DNA of 64,000 nt from Porticoccaceae bacterium (GTDB lineage: Bacteria > Pseudomonadota > Gammaproteobacteria > Pseudomonadales > Porticoccaceae), in NCBI GenBank assembly GCA_902562425.1, contig CACETF010000010.1:1-64000 (forward strand), written 5' to 3'. The notes under the pieces are model-generated. The model saw nothing but the letters and a program-made list of their open reading frames with translations, searched no databases and had not been told where the DNA came from. Positions 46,208 through 55,728 of this stretch are shown here, piece by piece. Made by a program: the position numbers and the translations under genes. Within the stretch, counting starts at the first letter, position 1; every line of letters starts with the position of its first letter.

Positions 46208-48642
46208 TTTTTTTGTATCTTCACGTAGTGCCCCTTAAAGTCTTGTGTTTGTACACCAACGACCCCATCTGACTCTCCGGGCTCAAAGAGTATTGAGGCT
46301 CTCCCATTAGCAAGTTGCCGCGTCAGCCCTCCACCCGGTGTGCCGAGACCCTTAACAAACCTCCCTCCTCCACTGTGAGTAAAGTAGATGGTCTGTGTGC
46401 AGGTGATACAAAGCCTGTCCTTGCTATCGAACGCCTCTGCTTTGATGAACACGCTACTATCTGATCTCCTTTCCGTCTTAAGATCAATTCGCTTGAGCTT
46501 TCCAGGCTTGTTAACCAGATAGTTCACTATGATTTCATGTTCTGCTACGACAGAAGAATCATCGTCATATCCCTCAACCCTTAGTGTATTAATACCTTCC
46601 TCAAAAATTACGTTCCAAGATAACCCTGAGGCTGGATATTTTGTGATGTCACGGACCTTTGTCCCAAGAGCAATTCCATTTAGATAGAGTTGTGCACTAC
46701 TCGAATTACAGAACACTGAGATTGTTTTGGCCTCACCGCGACGTCCATACCTATCAGTCCAAGTATCTGATTCAATCCAACAAACCGGCTCCTTTTTCCA
46801 ATAACTTGCAAAAACATGGTAAGCGTCTTTAGGTTGTCCTGATCGATCAACTAACCCTTTCTGATTCACAAAAGGAATTGGATTTTCTGGGCGAATTGGT
46901 GTCCCAAAATCTTTAAAAGCCCACTGAGCCGAACCTGTAAATAATGGGTCCGTCTCTGAATATCTGAGTGTCCAGTCGAAAAGGTCAACGATATATGTCT
47001 CATCCCATACGTAAGATTTTGCCACAGAAGTCACGCCGACCTGATTTACCGCCTCCTCAACAGACACCTGTGCGCGCGCTCCGCCAACACCACCCCCTCC
47101 GAAAGGCGACTCAACGTGCCTTCCAACATGGGATGAACCCCCGTACTCCATATGCAATAAAGCAGGCACTTCCTCGCGATATTTCAAGATCGCTCCCTCA
47201 TATTGATGGTATCCGCCCCCATACCATCCCATCCAAATGGACGGGGAATACACATCAACAACTTCAGCCCCTTCAGTGAACTTTCTAATCACAGTTAGCC
47301 TATCAGGATCAATCTCTTTGGCCATAGCATGAAGGATTTTTAACTCCTTCAGCACCCTCGACGTGCCAGTCATACCCGGCGCATCCGAGTCCCAAACCAT
47401 CTCATTACCGAGCCCCCAAAAGAAAATACTCGGCCTATTGTAATTTTGCTCGATCATTCTTTTGGTAATGTGATGAGTGTTTTTCTGCCAAGCAGCCCCA
47501 CCAACCCCGCCGCGATTCCATGGCACCTCGTCCCATAAGATCAAACCAAGACGATCAGCCTCATCATAAATCACAGGGTCATGAGGATAATGACCTAACC
47601 TGATAAAATTAGCTCCTAACTCCTTAATTTGCCTGATGTCTTTTTTTCTTTGTTCGTCAGGCATCGCTGAACCGAAGCCGGCATGATCCTCATGCAAATG
47701 TGTACCCCGCAATAGAAGCCTCTTCCCGTTCAAGAAAAACGGACCATGAGGCTTAAACTCGTACCAACGAAAGCCAAAATGGTCTTCAAAAATGTCAATT
47801 ATGGAGTCCGTATCATCAATCATTTCAACCCGTAACCTATACAGAGAAGGGGTATCCGGCGACCAAAGTGCCGGATCTTGGACGACAAAATCTGAACCAG
47901 GACCAGATGCGAGGAGCGATCCGTCAGGTCCGAAGATCTTGCTCTCCAGCCGTGCTGGCTGAAAACCATCCTTTAAACTGAGGTCTGGGACCAATGACAC
48001 CCGCCCGATGGAGCGGCTAACCTCTGGAGTCTTTATTTTAACACTCTTAATAAAAGAGGATGGCTTCACCTCCAGCCAAACGTCTCGTGTCAATCCACCG
48101 AACTGGAAAAAATCCGCCTTTTGAGATGGTATTAGATCAATATCAATACCATTATCAACACGCACATCAATAATGTTCTCTCCATCAAAAACGTATCCCG
48201 AGATCTCCACATCGAAGCTCACATAACCGCCCACGTGGCTATCGACAAGCTTTCCATTAACGTAGATCTGTGCCTTCATCTGCGCGGCTTCAAAATGGAG
48301 AAAATATCGACGACTTTTGGAGGGATTGATGGTTAAGTACTTACGATACCAAGAGGCATCCCTACGATACCCTGTCACATTATCCGTGGTATCCTTGTCA
48401 TTCCAGGTGTGCGGGAGATCGACCGCCTCCCAAGATTCCTCTTTCCAAAGCAGTGATTGATTTGCACCGGCATTCTCAAGATATAACCAATCATCCGAGA
48501 TTAACTGTCTATAAGAGCCATGTTCAGAGTTATTTTTTGCATCGCTGACATCTAGGGTCTCAGAGAAACAACCACCAAGGAGCCAAAGCACAACGAGCAA
48601 GAGCACCCCATTAGACAATGACCTAATATCCACTTTACACAA
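46204..48642 (-). CDS. Glycoside hydrolase family 2 (beta-glucuronidase/beta-galactosidase-like) lipoprotein
   Basis: The 812-residue protein has a lipoprotein signal (VVLWLLGGC). GH2 domains appear in order: a jelly-roll sugar-binding part, an immunoglobulin-like middle and the TIM barrel with acid/base Glu in FFWGLGNEM and nucleophile Glu in LLHMEYGGSSH. A C-terminal extension adds Ig-like regions. Family members release terminal beta-glucuronate, galactose or mannose; glucuronidase is likely in this locus. It is the first gene of the three-gene group, 149 bp after kduD. Confidence 0.9.
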   Translation of the reverse strand: MCKVDIRSLSNGVLLLVVLWLLGGCFSETLDVSDAKNNSEHGSYRQLISDDWLYLENAGANQSLLWKEESWEAVDLPHTWNDKDTTDNVTGYRRDASWYRKYLTINPSKSRRYFLHFEAAQMKAQIYVNGKLVDSHVGGYVSFDVEISGYVFDGENIIDVRVDNGIDIDLIPSQKADFFQFGGLTRDVWLEVKPSSFIKSVKIKTPEVSRSIGRVSLVPDLSLKDGFQPARLESKIFGPDGSLLASGPGSDFVVQDPALWSPDTPSLYRLRVEMIDDTDSIIDIFEDHFGFRWYEFKPHGPFFLNGKRLLLRGTHLHEDHAGFGSAMPDEQRKKDIRQIKELGANFIRLGHYPHDPVIYDEADRLGLILWDEVPWNRGGVGGAAWQKNTHHITKRMIEQNYNRPSIFFWGLGNEMVWDSDAPGMTGTSRVLKELKILHAMAKEIDPDRLTVIRKFTEGAEVVDVYSPSIWMGWYGGGYHQYEGAILKYREEVPALLHMEYGGSSHVGRHVESPFGGGGVGGARAQVSVEEAVNQVGVTSVAKSYVWDETYIVDLFDWTLRYSETDPLFTGSAQWAFKDFGTPIRPENPIPFVNQKGLVDRSGQPKDAYHVFASYWKKEPVCWIESDTWTDRYGRRGEAKTISVFCNSSSAQLYLNGIALGTKVRDITKYPASGLSWNVIFEEGINTLRVEGYDDDSSVVAEHEIIVNYLVNKPGKLKRIDLKTERRSDSSVFIKAEAFDSKDRLCITCTQTIYFTHSGGGRFVKGLGTPGGGLTRQLANGRASILFEPGESDGVVGVQTQDFKGHYVKIQKK

Positions 48643-48791
48643 CCCCCCTCTTGTGTCTTTTAAAATCCACCAATATATTTACGGGTGATATGTTTTCAGT
48701 CATCTTTGCAACTTTAAACACACTCTATAACTTTACTTAAGTACAATCCGATTGTTAAGAAAAAATAAATCAATCTCCACGGATAAATCTG

Positions 48792-49562
48792 CTAACGCCC
48801 CATCCAGCCACCATCAACCGTCAGGACATGACCGTTGACGTAATCAGCAGAGGAGGATGAAAGAAAAAGTGCTGCTCCCACAATATCCTCCGGCTTGCCC
48901 CAACGCTTTGCAGGAATCCTTGCCATAATTTCCTTGTTCCGAATAGGATCCGACCGCAATGCTGCTGTGTTGTCGGTGGCAATATAACCTGGAGCGATTG
49001 CATTAACCTGCACTCCTCCCGACGCCCACTCATTAGCAAGCGCTTTTGTTAACTGAGCGACGCCACCCTTGCTCGCGGCATAAGCTGGTACCGTTAGTCC
49101 TCCCTGAAAGCTGAGCAAAGACGCAATATTAATGATCTTTCCAGAACCTCGCTTAAACATGTCTTTACCAATTTCTCTGCAAAACTGAAATACCCCTGTC
49201 AAATTAGTATCGATTACCGACTGCCAATCCTCATCTGTGTAGTCTTCGGAGGGAGCCCGACGTATTGTTCCTGCATTATTCACCAAAATATCAATCTTCT
49301 CATAAAGGCGAAAAATAGCCTCGCAAGCCTCCTTAACATCGGTGGCCCGCGACTGATCACAGCCGATTGCAGATGAGCGACGACCAAGGGCCTTTATTTC
49401 CGCCAAGGTACCCATAGCATTTTCTTGAGTTGAAGCTATGACTATGACATCAGCTCCTGCTTTTGCAAGGCCTAGAGCGATGGCTCGACCAATTCCACGG
49501 CTCGCGCCAGTTACCAATGCTGTTTTTTCGTTTAAATCGAAAGAAGTCATATTTAATCTCAT
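48792..49562 (-). CDS. kduD: 2-dehydro-3-deoxy-D-gluconate 5-dehydrogenase (KduD-like SDR)
   Basis: A 256-residue SDR with TGASRGIGRAIALGLAKAG, NNAGTIRR and YAASKGG (catalytic Tyr/Lys), and the C-terminal LTVDGGWMGR characteristic of KduD/gluconate-5-dehydrogenase. KduD reduces 2,5-diketo-3-deoxygluconate to 2-keto-3-deoxygluconate, directly downstream of KduI, which is encoded at 54695. Start ATG overlaps the dctM stop by 4 bp; the second Met at residue 5 is a possible alternative start. Confidence 0.87.
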   Translation of the reverse strand: MRLNMTSFDLNEKTALVTGASRGIGRAIALGLAKAGADVIVIASTQENAMGTLAEIKALGRRSSAIGCDQSRATDVKEACEAIFRLYEKIDILVNNAGTIRRAPSEDYTDEDWQSVIDTNLTGVFQFCREIGKDMFKRGSGKIINIASLLSFQGGLTVPAYAASKGGVAQLTKALANEWASGGVQVNAIAPGYIATDNTAALRSDPIRNKEIMARIPAKRWGKPEDIVGAALFLSSSSADYVNGHVLTVDGGWMGR

Positions 49563-50875
49563 TTAGTAATCAAGCCAAGGGCGTTGGGGACGCCCTCGCT
49601 CAATTGAGGAAGAAACGTCACTAACAACAGTACACTGATTAGAGCCAGATAAAGAATCTTTAAGGGCCGAATAAGACGCTGGATGGTAGTTCCAGCCACG
49701 GCACATCCGACGAATAGCACGCTGCCCACTGGAGGTGTACAAAGGCCAATCGACAAATTTAACACTAGCATGATCCCGAAATGGATTGGCGACATGCCTA
49801 GGTCGGTGGCTATGGGTAAAAAGATCGGCGTAAATATTAATATCGCAGGTGTGATGTCGAGGAATATCCCAATCAAAAGTAAAATAATATTGATCATTAG
49901 CAGGATGACTACAGGATTATCACTTATCCCTAACATGAAGTCGCTTATACTTTGCGGAATATTTTCGTATGTCAATACCCATGCCATCCCGGAAGAAACT
50001 CCGATCAGAAGGAGAACAATAGCTGTTGTTTCTATGGACTTTAGCATGATGTTGGGAAGATCGAGGACAGTTATCTCGCCATAGTAAAGTGTCAATACGA
50101 GGCCGTATATTACCGCAACAGCACTCGCCTCGGTTGCGGTGAAAAGGCCAGCGACTATCCCCACTACGACAATCACTACCATAAAGATGCTGGGCCCAGC
50201 ATCCAAAACCTTATAAATTGCGACTCCCAATGGAATGCGCTCGGACACCGGGAAATTGTGTTTTTTGGAATAGACAGCTGCCACCATCATTAACGCAACT
50301 CCGGCAATTATTCCGGGCACGTAACCTGCCATGAATAATGCCGCAATCGACACACCTCCTGCTGCTACCGCATAAACAATTAACACGTTACTGGGTGGAA
50401 TCAACAGCCCCAAAATAGAGCCAGTCACTGTAACGGCAGTGCTAAATTCTCTGTCGTAGCCCTCCCTCTCCATTTTTGGAATCATAAACGAGCCAATTGC
50501 TGACGTCGCCGCAACTGCAGAACCTGAAATGGAGCCAAACAGCATGCACGAAAGCGTGTTTACAAGCGCAAGCCCACCGGGAATAGTGCCCATTAGTGCC
50601 TTCGCCGCTTCTATTAAGCGCTCCGCAATGCCCCCTCGTCCCATAAGGTACCCTGACATAATAAAAAACGGGATCGACAACAAGGTAAAGCTATCAAGCC
50701 CTCCCGCAAGTCGCTGAGCCAGCGTCGTAGTCGCAAACTCGAAAGGCATACTCAACATTAAAGTGATCAAAGACGAGAGTGAAATACACACAGCGATTGG
50801 TACACCGAGGATAATCAAAGTAAAGAAAACACCTAGCAACACGAGTACAGTTAAAAGCATCTCATTGGCCCTCAT
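49559..50875 (-). CDS. dctM: TRAP transporter large permease subunit (DctM)
   Basis: A 438-residue polytopic membrane protein of about 12 segments. The TRAP large-subunit pattern is clear: SIPFFIMSGYLMGRGGIAERLI early, and GLCTPPVGSVLFVGCAVAG late. It forms the sodium-coupled channel subunit. Its start overlaps dctQ by 14 bp. In this context it probably imports an unsaturated or keto-uronate. Confidence 0.94.
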   Translation of the reverse strand: MRANEMLLTVLVLLGVFFTLIILGVPIAVCISLSSLITLMLSMPFEFATTTLAQRLAGGLDSFTLLSIPFFIMSGYLMGRGGIAERLIEAAKALMGTIPGGLALVNTLSCMLFGSISGSAVAATSAIGSFMIPKMEREGYDREFSTAVTVTGSILGLLIPPSNVLIVYAVAAGGVSIAALFMAGYVPGIIAGVALMMVAAVYSKKHNFPVSERIPLGVAIYKVLDAGPSIFMVVIVVVGIVAGLFTATEASAVAVIYGLVLTLYYGEITVLDLPNIMLKSIETTAIVLLLIGVSSGMAWVLTYENIPQSISDFMLGISDNPVVILLMINIILLLIGIFLDITPAILIFTPIFLPIATDLGMSPIHFGIMLVLNLSIGLCTPPVGSVLFVGCAVAGTTIQRLIRPLKILYLALISVLLLVTFLPQLSEGVPNALGLITK

Positions 50876-51389
50876 CTGGGTCTTTATGTGGTAGTGCGGC
50901 CTCTTCGCCCTTCCTATCGTTTGTCCGCAATATATTTACTATGTGATTGACAGCATAAATCGATATTAAACTGCCGCTCAAAGGCAACACTAGATACACT
51001 TGGTACATCTGTATTCCAAGCGCAGCAGAGGTCTGCTCAAGGTCTTTGGTCAGTTCAACGAGCTGGAATCCTCCGAATATTAATATCACAACCGCAAACA
51101 CCAGACTCACAAGCATCGCAAGCACTTCGGCAATAATCCGCTCTCCTTCTTCAAGTGTTGTCAAAAAGACGTCAATACAAACATGCATTCGGTTTCGGAA
51201 TGTATAAACGGCTCCAAGCATACCCAACCATATCAGTAAAAATCGTGCCAGCTCCTCAGTCACAGAGCTTGGCGCTTGTAAGGCATACCTGCCGACAACT
51301 TGCCAAAGCACAACAATTAACATCGACGTGCCAATAATCAGGAGTGCTATCTTTAGAAAATTATCTAACACACTTATTAAACTCCTCAA
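50862..51389 (-). CDS. dctQ: TRAP transporter small permease subunit (DctQ)
   Basis: A 175-residue membrane protein with four hydrophobic segments and the family pattern WQVVGRYALQAPSSVTEELARFLLIWLG around residues 30-60 (only pieces are cited here). It pairs with DctM. It overlaps the dctP stop by 4 bp and is followed at once by dctM. Confidence 0.92.
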   Translation of the reverse strand: MRSLISVLDNFLKIALLIIGTSMLIVVLWQVVGRYALQAPSSVTEELARFLLIWLGMLGAVYTFRNRMHVCIDVFLTTLEEGERIIAEVLAMLVSLVFAVVILIFGGFQLVELTKDLEQTSAALGIQMYQVYLVLPLSGSLISIYAVNHIVNILRTNDRKGEEAALPHKDPDEGQ

Positions 51390-52390
51390 GGTGACGCCTC
51401 CAGGGCTTCCACTTGCTTTATGATGGATCCAAGCTCACTATCGCGAAACGCAGCCCTCATACCTGCCACCGCTGCCCTAAAAGGCTTTTTATCAGGATAG
51501 ATCACTTGTACACCAGCGGCCTTGACTTGTTGCAAAGCATGTGTTTCTGCTTCTGCCCAAAGCTTTTTTTGGAGGTCCACCGACTCGGCGACCGCTCGAT
51601 TGAGCCATCCTTTTTGCTCCTCTGAAAGCCTGTCGAAGACAGCGCTGGACATCACCAGTACATCTGGGACCGAGGTGTGTTCATCTAAGGTGTAATATTT
51701 AGCAGCCTCATAATGCTTTGATAAAAAATATGATGGAGGATTGTTCTCTGCTCCGTCCACCACACCCTGTTGAAGCGCGGTATATAGCTCGCCCCATGTT
51801 ATGGGGGTTGCAGCTCCTCCAAGAGCTTCTACCATCTTTATGGACGTACGGCTAGGCAAAACACGCACCTTCTTACCCAAAAGATCTTGCGGGGCATTTA
51901 CCGCAGAATCGCTCATATAAAAACTCCTACTACCTGCATCATAGTAGCCTACCCCTTTCAGCCTGACGGCACCGAGGGTATCAAGCATCGACTTGCCAAT
52001 ATGACTGTCAAGCACCCGCCAATAGTGATCACTGTCCAAAAATAGGTACGGTATAGAAAATAGACGCATGCCTGAAGAGAAACCTTCAAGCGAGATGGCA
52101 GACACCTTTGTCATAGCAATCGATCCAACTTGCAACATCTCAATCATTTCCCTTTCGCTGCCCAGTTGCCCATTAAGATAGATGTCAATCCGCATCTTTC
52201 CGCTTGAGAATACAAAAAGACGTTCAGCCATGTGCTCCATAGCCCTGTGAACCGGATGCTCAGCGCTCAATCCATGGGCGAGCTTTAATACAGTAAGCTC
52301 TGAAGAATTATCATGCTTCAAGAGGACAAAGCTCGATAACAGAATCGGAACTAAAACCACTGTTATCAGTAGGACCCTCGACAATTTCAT
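51386..52390 (-). CDS. dctP: TRAP transporter substrate-binding protein (DctP)
   Basis: A 334-residue periplasmic binding protein; an N-terminal membrane-type signal (about residues 5-24) precedes LKLAHGLSAEHPVHRAMEHM, and VRVLPSRTSIKMVEALGGAATPI contains the arginine that holds the substrate carboxylate in DctP proteins. This fits a uronate ligand. Overlaps the upstream GH105-like gene by 4 bp. Confidence 0.93.
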   Translation of the reverse strand: MKLSRVLLITVVLVPILLSSFVLLKHDNSSELTVLKLAHGLSAEHPVHRAMEHMAERLFVFSSGKMRIDIYLNGQLGSEREMIEMLQVGSIAMTKVSAISLEGFSSGMRLFSIPYLFLDSDHYWRVLDSHIGKSMLDTLGAVRLKGVGYYDAGSRSFYMSDSAVNAPQDLLGKKVRVLPSRTSIKMVEALGGAATPITWGELYTALQQGVVDGAENNPPSYFLSKHYEAAKYYTLDEHTSVPDVLVMSSAVFDRLSEEQKGWLNRAVAESVDLQKKLWAEAETHALQQVKAAGVQVIYPDKKPFRAAVAGMRAAFRDSELGSIIKQVEALEASP

Positions 52391-53610
52391 TTTGGTAATA
52401 TTCCCGCAGTGTGAAGCCTCAACACCGCCGCACCTGCAAGCAGAAAAGCGCCCGCCCCATAAAGTTGGGTTTCATCCTCAAACACCTGATCCGGAGCCTC
52501 ACCCACCTGTTGAACCCAACCAATCATGCCTGACGGAGCTACTGCGCGTGTAAGTGCACTCCAACCCAATAATACAGAGGACAAATATGTGTCTTTGTCT
52601 AACAAACCACTTGATATGCCCCAACCCAAGCCCGCGATAAAAAAGGCGGTCCCGCTGGTCTCAGGGACAGGGTAAAGATCGCCCGCCCTCAATGAGACCG
52701 GCCAAAAACCCTCCTCTGTTTGAAGGGGAAGTAATGCAGCTGCCATTGCAAGGTATAATTCAGTGTATTTTTCCAAGTCCGGATGATCGTTAGGGAGGTT
52801 ATCAATTATGTCAGTTAAACCTGAGAATACCCATCCATTTCCCCTGCTCCAAAAAATTTTTTCACCATTTGACTCTCTCTTTGAAAAAAAACGGCTGTCT
52901 CGGAAAAAAAGGCCACTATCTTTATCAAAAAGATATTCAACCGTTAGCCAAAACTCTCTATTTGCAAAATCAACATAGTCATGATTTCCTGTTATTTTGG
53001 TCAACTTAGTCCAGACAGGTGGCGACATGAACAGAGCATCAGACCAGCACCACCTTTTTAGACATTGTTTATAGTACCCCTCATCCACACCCGGCAAATT
53101 AAAGTCAAGCGGCACGTCCGAAGGTGCCGATAATATGAAATCAAACTGTCTTTGGGTGGGCTCAAACATCACAGGGTCTGAAAAGTAATCATAGAGTACA
53201 AGGTAGTACTGACCAACCACATGATCGTCAGCGTGATAAATTCTGTCTCCCAGCTTAAACTCTTGGCTTGAACCAACATCATGCAGCCAAAGCAGCTTTT
53301 CCTCGTCACCTGATTCCGTGGCCCAATCTGCAAGCCCCTTAAAAAAGGTACCCTGATGCCATTCCCTTGGATCTCGAGAACGCTCTATAAATGTTCTTAT
53401 GTGCCCGTCAAAATCGTGCAGATGATCTAACTGCCAATCTGCTACTCGGTTCGTAATCTTTTTGATGCTCTGCTGCGTTGTCGAGATCTCATAAGTCTCT
53501 GAATCGCTATCAACCTTAGAGTAAGAGCATGCGCTGATCCAGCATGAAAACAGAATAATACCGACTGTTTTTAACAAAAACTCCACTCGTAGAAGAAATT
53601 CATTGTTCAT
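52387..53610 (-). CDS. Unsaturated glucuronyl/rhamnogalacturonyl hydrolase (GH105/GH88-like), lipoprotein
   Basis: A 407-residue protein with lipobox-type signal (FSCWISAC, Cys about 28). WCWSDALFMSPPVW has the catalytic aspartate motif and SRGNGWVFSGLTDII the conserved family segment. These enzymes hydrate and cleave 4,5-unsaturated uronic acids from the end of lyase products, giving 5-keto-4-deoxyuronate. It leads the minus-strand operon with TRAP genes and kduD. The 96-bp divergent gap to the DUF4861 gene should hold promoters for both directions. Confidence 0.88.
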   Translation of the reverse strand: MNNEFLLRVEFLLKTVGIILFSCWISACSYSKVDSDSETYEISTTQQSIKKITNRVADWQLDHLHDFDGHIRTFIERSRDPREWHQGTFFKGLADWATESGDEEKLLWLHDVGSSQEFKLGDRIYHADDHVVGQYYLVLYDYFSDPVMFEPTQRQFDFILSAPSDVPLDFNLPGVDEGYYKQCLKRWCWSDALFMSPPVWTKLTKITGNHDYVDFANREFWLTVEYLFDKDSGLFFRDSRFFSKRESNGEKIFWSRGNGWVFSGLTDIIDNLPNDHPDLEKYTELYLAMAAALLPLQTEEGFWPVSLRAGDLYPVPETSGTAFFIAGLGWGISSGLLDKDTYLSSVLLGWSALTRAVAPSGMIGWVQQVGEAPDQVFEDETQLYGAGAFLLAGAAVLRLHTAGILPK

Positions 53611-53706
53611 TTGGACCCCTCAAATTTTTCAATCCGTTATACCAGCCATGATTATTTTGGTCAAACGCATGTTGCATATCAGACATGTTTTCGTTAGTGT
53701 TTCACG

Positions 53707-54675
53707 ATGAAAATCACAGCCAAGCGTATATCTAAGTCTTTACAATCAATGCTGTTTGCACTCATTGCGATCTTTTTTTTGGGGTGTGGCAAGTCGCAGA
53801 ATCCTGCAACAGATACCCACCAAAACGAGACAAAAACAATACAAATGCAGGTGCAGGCCGACATCGGACTGCTAGCGCTTGGAGGCCAGTCAGTTGAATA
53901 CGTGGCTACCCCGCCTGATTATAAGCCTGGAGACAACCTCATAACTTATGAGGGCCCTGGATGGGAATCTCAAATGGTCGGCTATCGACTCTACCTTGAT
54001 GGTCGTAATGCGATTGACGTATTCGGCAAAAAAACCGCCGACATGATTCTGAAGCAAGTAGGGCGTGGAGATGATTACCATCAGATACAATCCTGGGGCA
54101 TGGATATTTTGAAGGTTGGCGCGTCGCTTGGTAGTGGAGGTTTTGGTGTTTATGAGGACGGTGAGGCGGTACAAATCGGCCCCGCAGCCCAATTTTCAGC
54201 AAAAATTCTGAAAAATGGACCGCAAATTTCCATAGTAGAAGTGAACCACAAGCAATCACAAAAGTGTGGCGGAGACGTCACAGCAAGGTACATCATACAG
54301 AGTGGTTCGAGATTAACACGAGTCGAGGTGGATAGCCAATGTCACTTACCTTTGGTGGCGGGCTTGGTCAAGCATCCTGAAACAAAAAAGATTTTTCAAC
54401 TCGAAAAAGGGGCTGGTTGGAGTTACATCGCAAGATATGGTGGCCAAAGTCTTGTGCCAGATAACCTCGGGCTTGCAATATTTTTCAGATCCGAGGATAT
54501 TGTGTCTTTGGGGGAAGATCCAAATGACGATTACATCATCTTTAAGAATGACCGTAACCCTGAATACTTTCTTGCCGCCGCTTGGGAACAAGAGCCAGCT
54601 GGAATCCGAAACAACAGCGATTTTCAGATCTGGCTTAGCGACACGTTGGTAGAGCTAAATACCACATCACCATAA
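53707..54675 (+). CDS. DUF4861 lipoprotein
   Basis: A 322-residue lipoprotein (LIAIFFLGCGKS, Cys about 27). The mature part, with TYEGPGWESQMVGYRLYLDGRNAIDVFGKK-like content near residues 80-110, belongs to DUF4861, a family of unknown function frequently found in uronate polysaccharide loci. It is 19 bp before kduI, in the same operon. A role as periplasmic uronate-handling enzyme or binding protein is inference. Confidence 0.8.
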   Translation: MKITAKRISKSLQSMLFALIAIFFLGCGKSQNPATDTHQNETKTIQMQVQADIGLLALGGQSVEYVATPPDYKPGDNLITYEGPGWESQMVGYRLYLDGRNAIDVFGKKTADMILKQVGRGDDYHQIQSWGMDILKVGASLGSGGFGVYEDGEAVQIGPAAQFSAKILKNGPQISIVEVNHKQSQKCGGDVTARYIIQSGSRLTRVEVDSQCHLPLVAGLVKHPETKKIFQLEKGAGWSYIARYGGQSLVPDNLGLAIFFRSEDIVSLGEDPNDDYIIFKNDRNPEYFLAAAWEQEPAGIRNNSDFQIWLSDTLVELNTTSP

Positions 54676-54694
54676 CACCTTACAGGATTGCATA

Positions 54695-55525
54695 ATGAAA
54701 ATACGCCACACTGCCGACATTGTCCGTTACAAAACGATGACAAATATGGAACTATCAGACACCTTTACCATCCGTGATTTATTTGCGCGAGGCTGTATTT
54801 CCTCTGTTTACTCGGACATCGATCGAGGCATTATTGGATCTGCAGTACCTGATAGCTCCGATCTTTTGCTCGAGACATCAGATGCCATAAGGTCAGACTT
54901 TTTTGCAGAGCGGCGTGAGATTGGCGTTATTAATATCGGTGGGAGCGGGCAGATTAAGGTAGGTGAGAAGCTGTTTCCGCTCGAGAAGCTAGATAGTCTA
55001 TATATCGGGCGAGGATCAAAAGATATTGCTTTTAGTAGCAACGATCTGAGTCAGCCTGCGAAATTCTATTTTGTAAGCTATCCTGCTCACAAAAACTATC
55101 CCACTACTCACATCAAGCAGAAAAACGTGCCCAGAAAAGAAATGGGTGAGCAAAGTAGAAGCAACAAGCGCGTAATCTTTCAGTCAATCCACCCAGATAG
55201 AGTAGCTACGTGCCAGCTATTAATGGGTTTTACGATGCTCGATGTTGGAAGTGTTTGGAACACCTTCCCTCCACATACGCATCTCAGACGATCCGAGTTC
55301 TACCTCTACTTCGACCTCACAGAAGACTCTAGGATTTTCCACTTTATGGGTGAAGAGGATTCTGTAAAGACTTTGATACTAAAAAATCAAGATGTAGCTC
55401 TTTCCCCAAGTTGGTCGATGCACTGCGGAGCGGGCACCAGTGCCTACAGTTTTGTTTGGGCGATGGGTGGGGAGAACCAGGACTTTGACGATATGGATTT
55501 TATAGACTCTCAAGATCTTGCATAA
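54695..55525 (+). CDS. kduI: 5-dehydro-4-deoxy-D-glucuronate isomerase
   Basis: KduI converts 5-keto-4-deoxyuronate to 2,5-diketo-3-deoxygluconate. The 276-residue chain contains the zinc site in PPHTHLRRSEFYLYFDL (two His, Glu) and a second His in SMHCGAGTSAYSFVWAMGGE near the end. Length is normal. With KduD on the other strand it gives a nearly complete route to 2-keto-3-deoxygluconate; the kinase and aldolase genes are not in the window. Confidence 0.94.
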   Translation: MKIRHTADIVRYKTMTNMELSDTFTIRDLFARGCISSVYSDIDRGIIGSAVPDSSDLLLETSDAIRSDFFAERREIGVINIGGSGQIKVGEKLFPLEKLDSLYIGRGSKDIAFSSNDLSQPAKFYFVSYPAHKNYPTTHIKQKNVPRKEMGEQSRSNKRVIFQSIHPDRVATCQLLMGFTMLDVGSVWNTFPPHTHLRRSEFYLYFDLTEDSRIFHFMGEEDSVKTLILKNQDVALSPSWSMHCGAGTSAYSFVWAMGGENQDFDDMDFIDSQDLA

Positions 55526-55666
55526 ATTGTCATGTAACTGTAGGCAACCGGATTTTTACGCAACAGATAGGACAATAGTGTACACTTTAATGTGGAAATA
55601 GCGGCTTTTTTTAGCGTGGCGATGTGTTGATTGTCCACACGTGTAGCTGTATCATTTAGCGAAGAC

Positions 55667-55679
55667 AGTCAGTCTGACT
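55667..55679. promoter_or_regulatory. Palindrome AGTCAGTCTGACT, candidate operator before the receptor gene
   Basis: Perfect 6-1-6 inverted repeat 50 bp before the receptor ATG; the flanked form ACAGTCAGTCTGACTA shares 14 of 16 bases with the site before the sulfatase gene at 41084. Position fits a promoter-proximal operator. Confidence 0.45.
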
Positions 55680-55728
55680 AATTAGAATTTTCATTGTACA
55701 ACTTAAAATGATTGAGGGGGTTCGCCGA

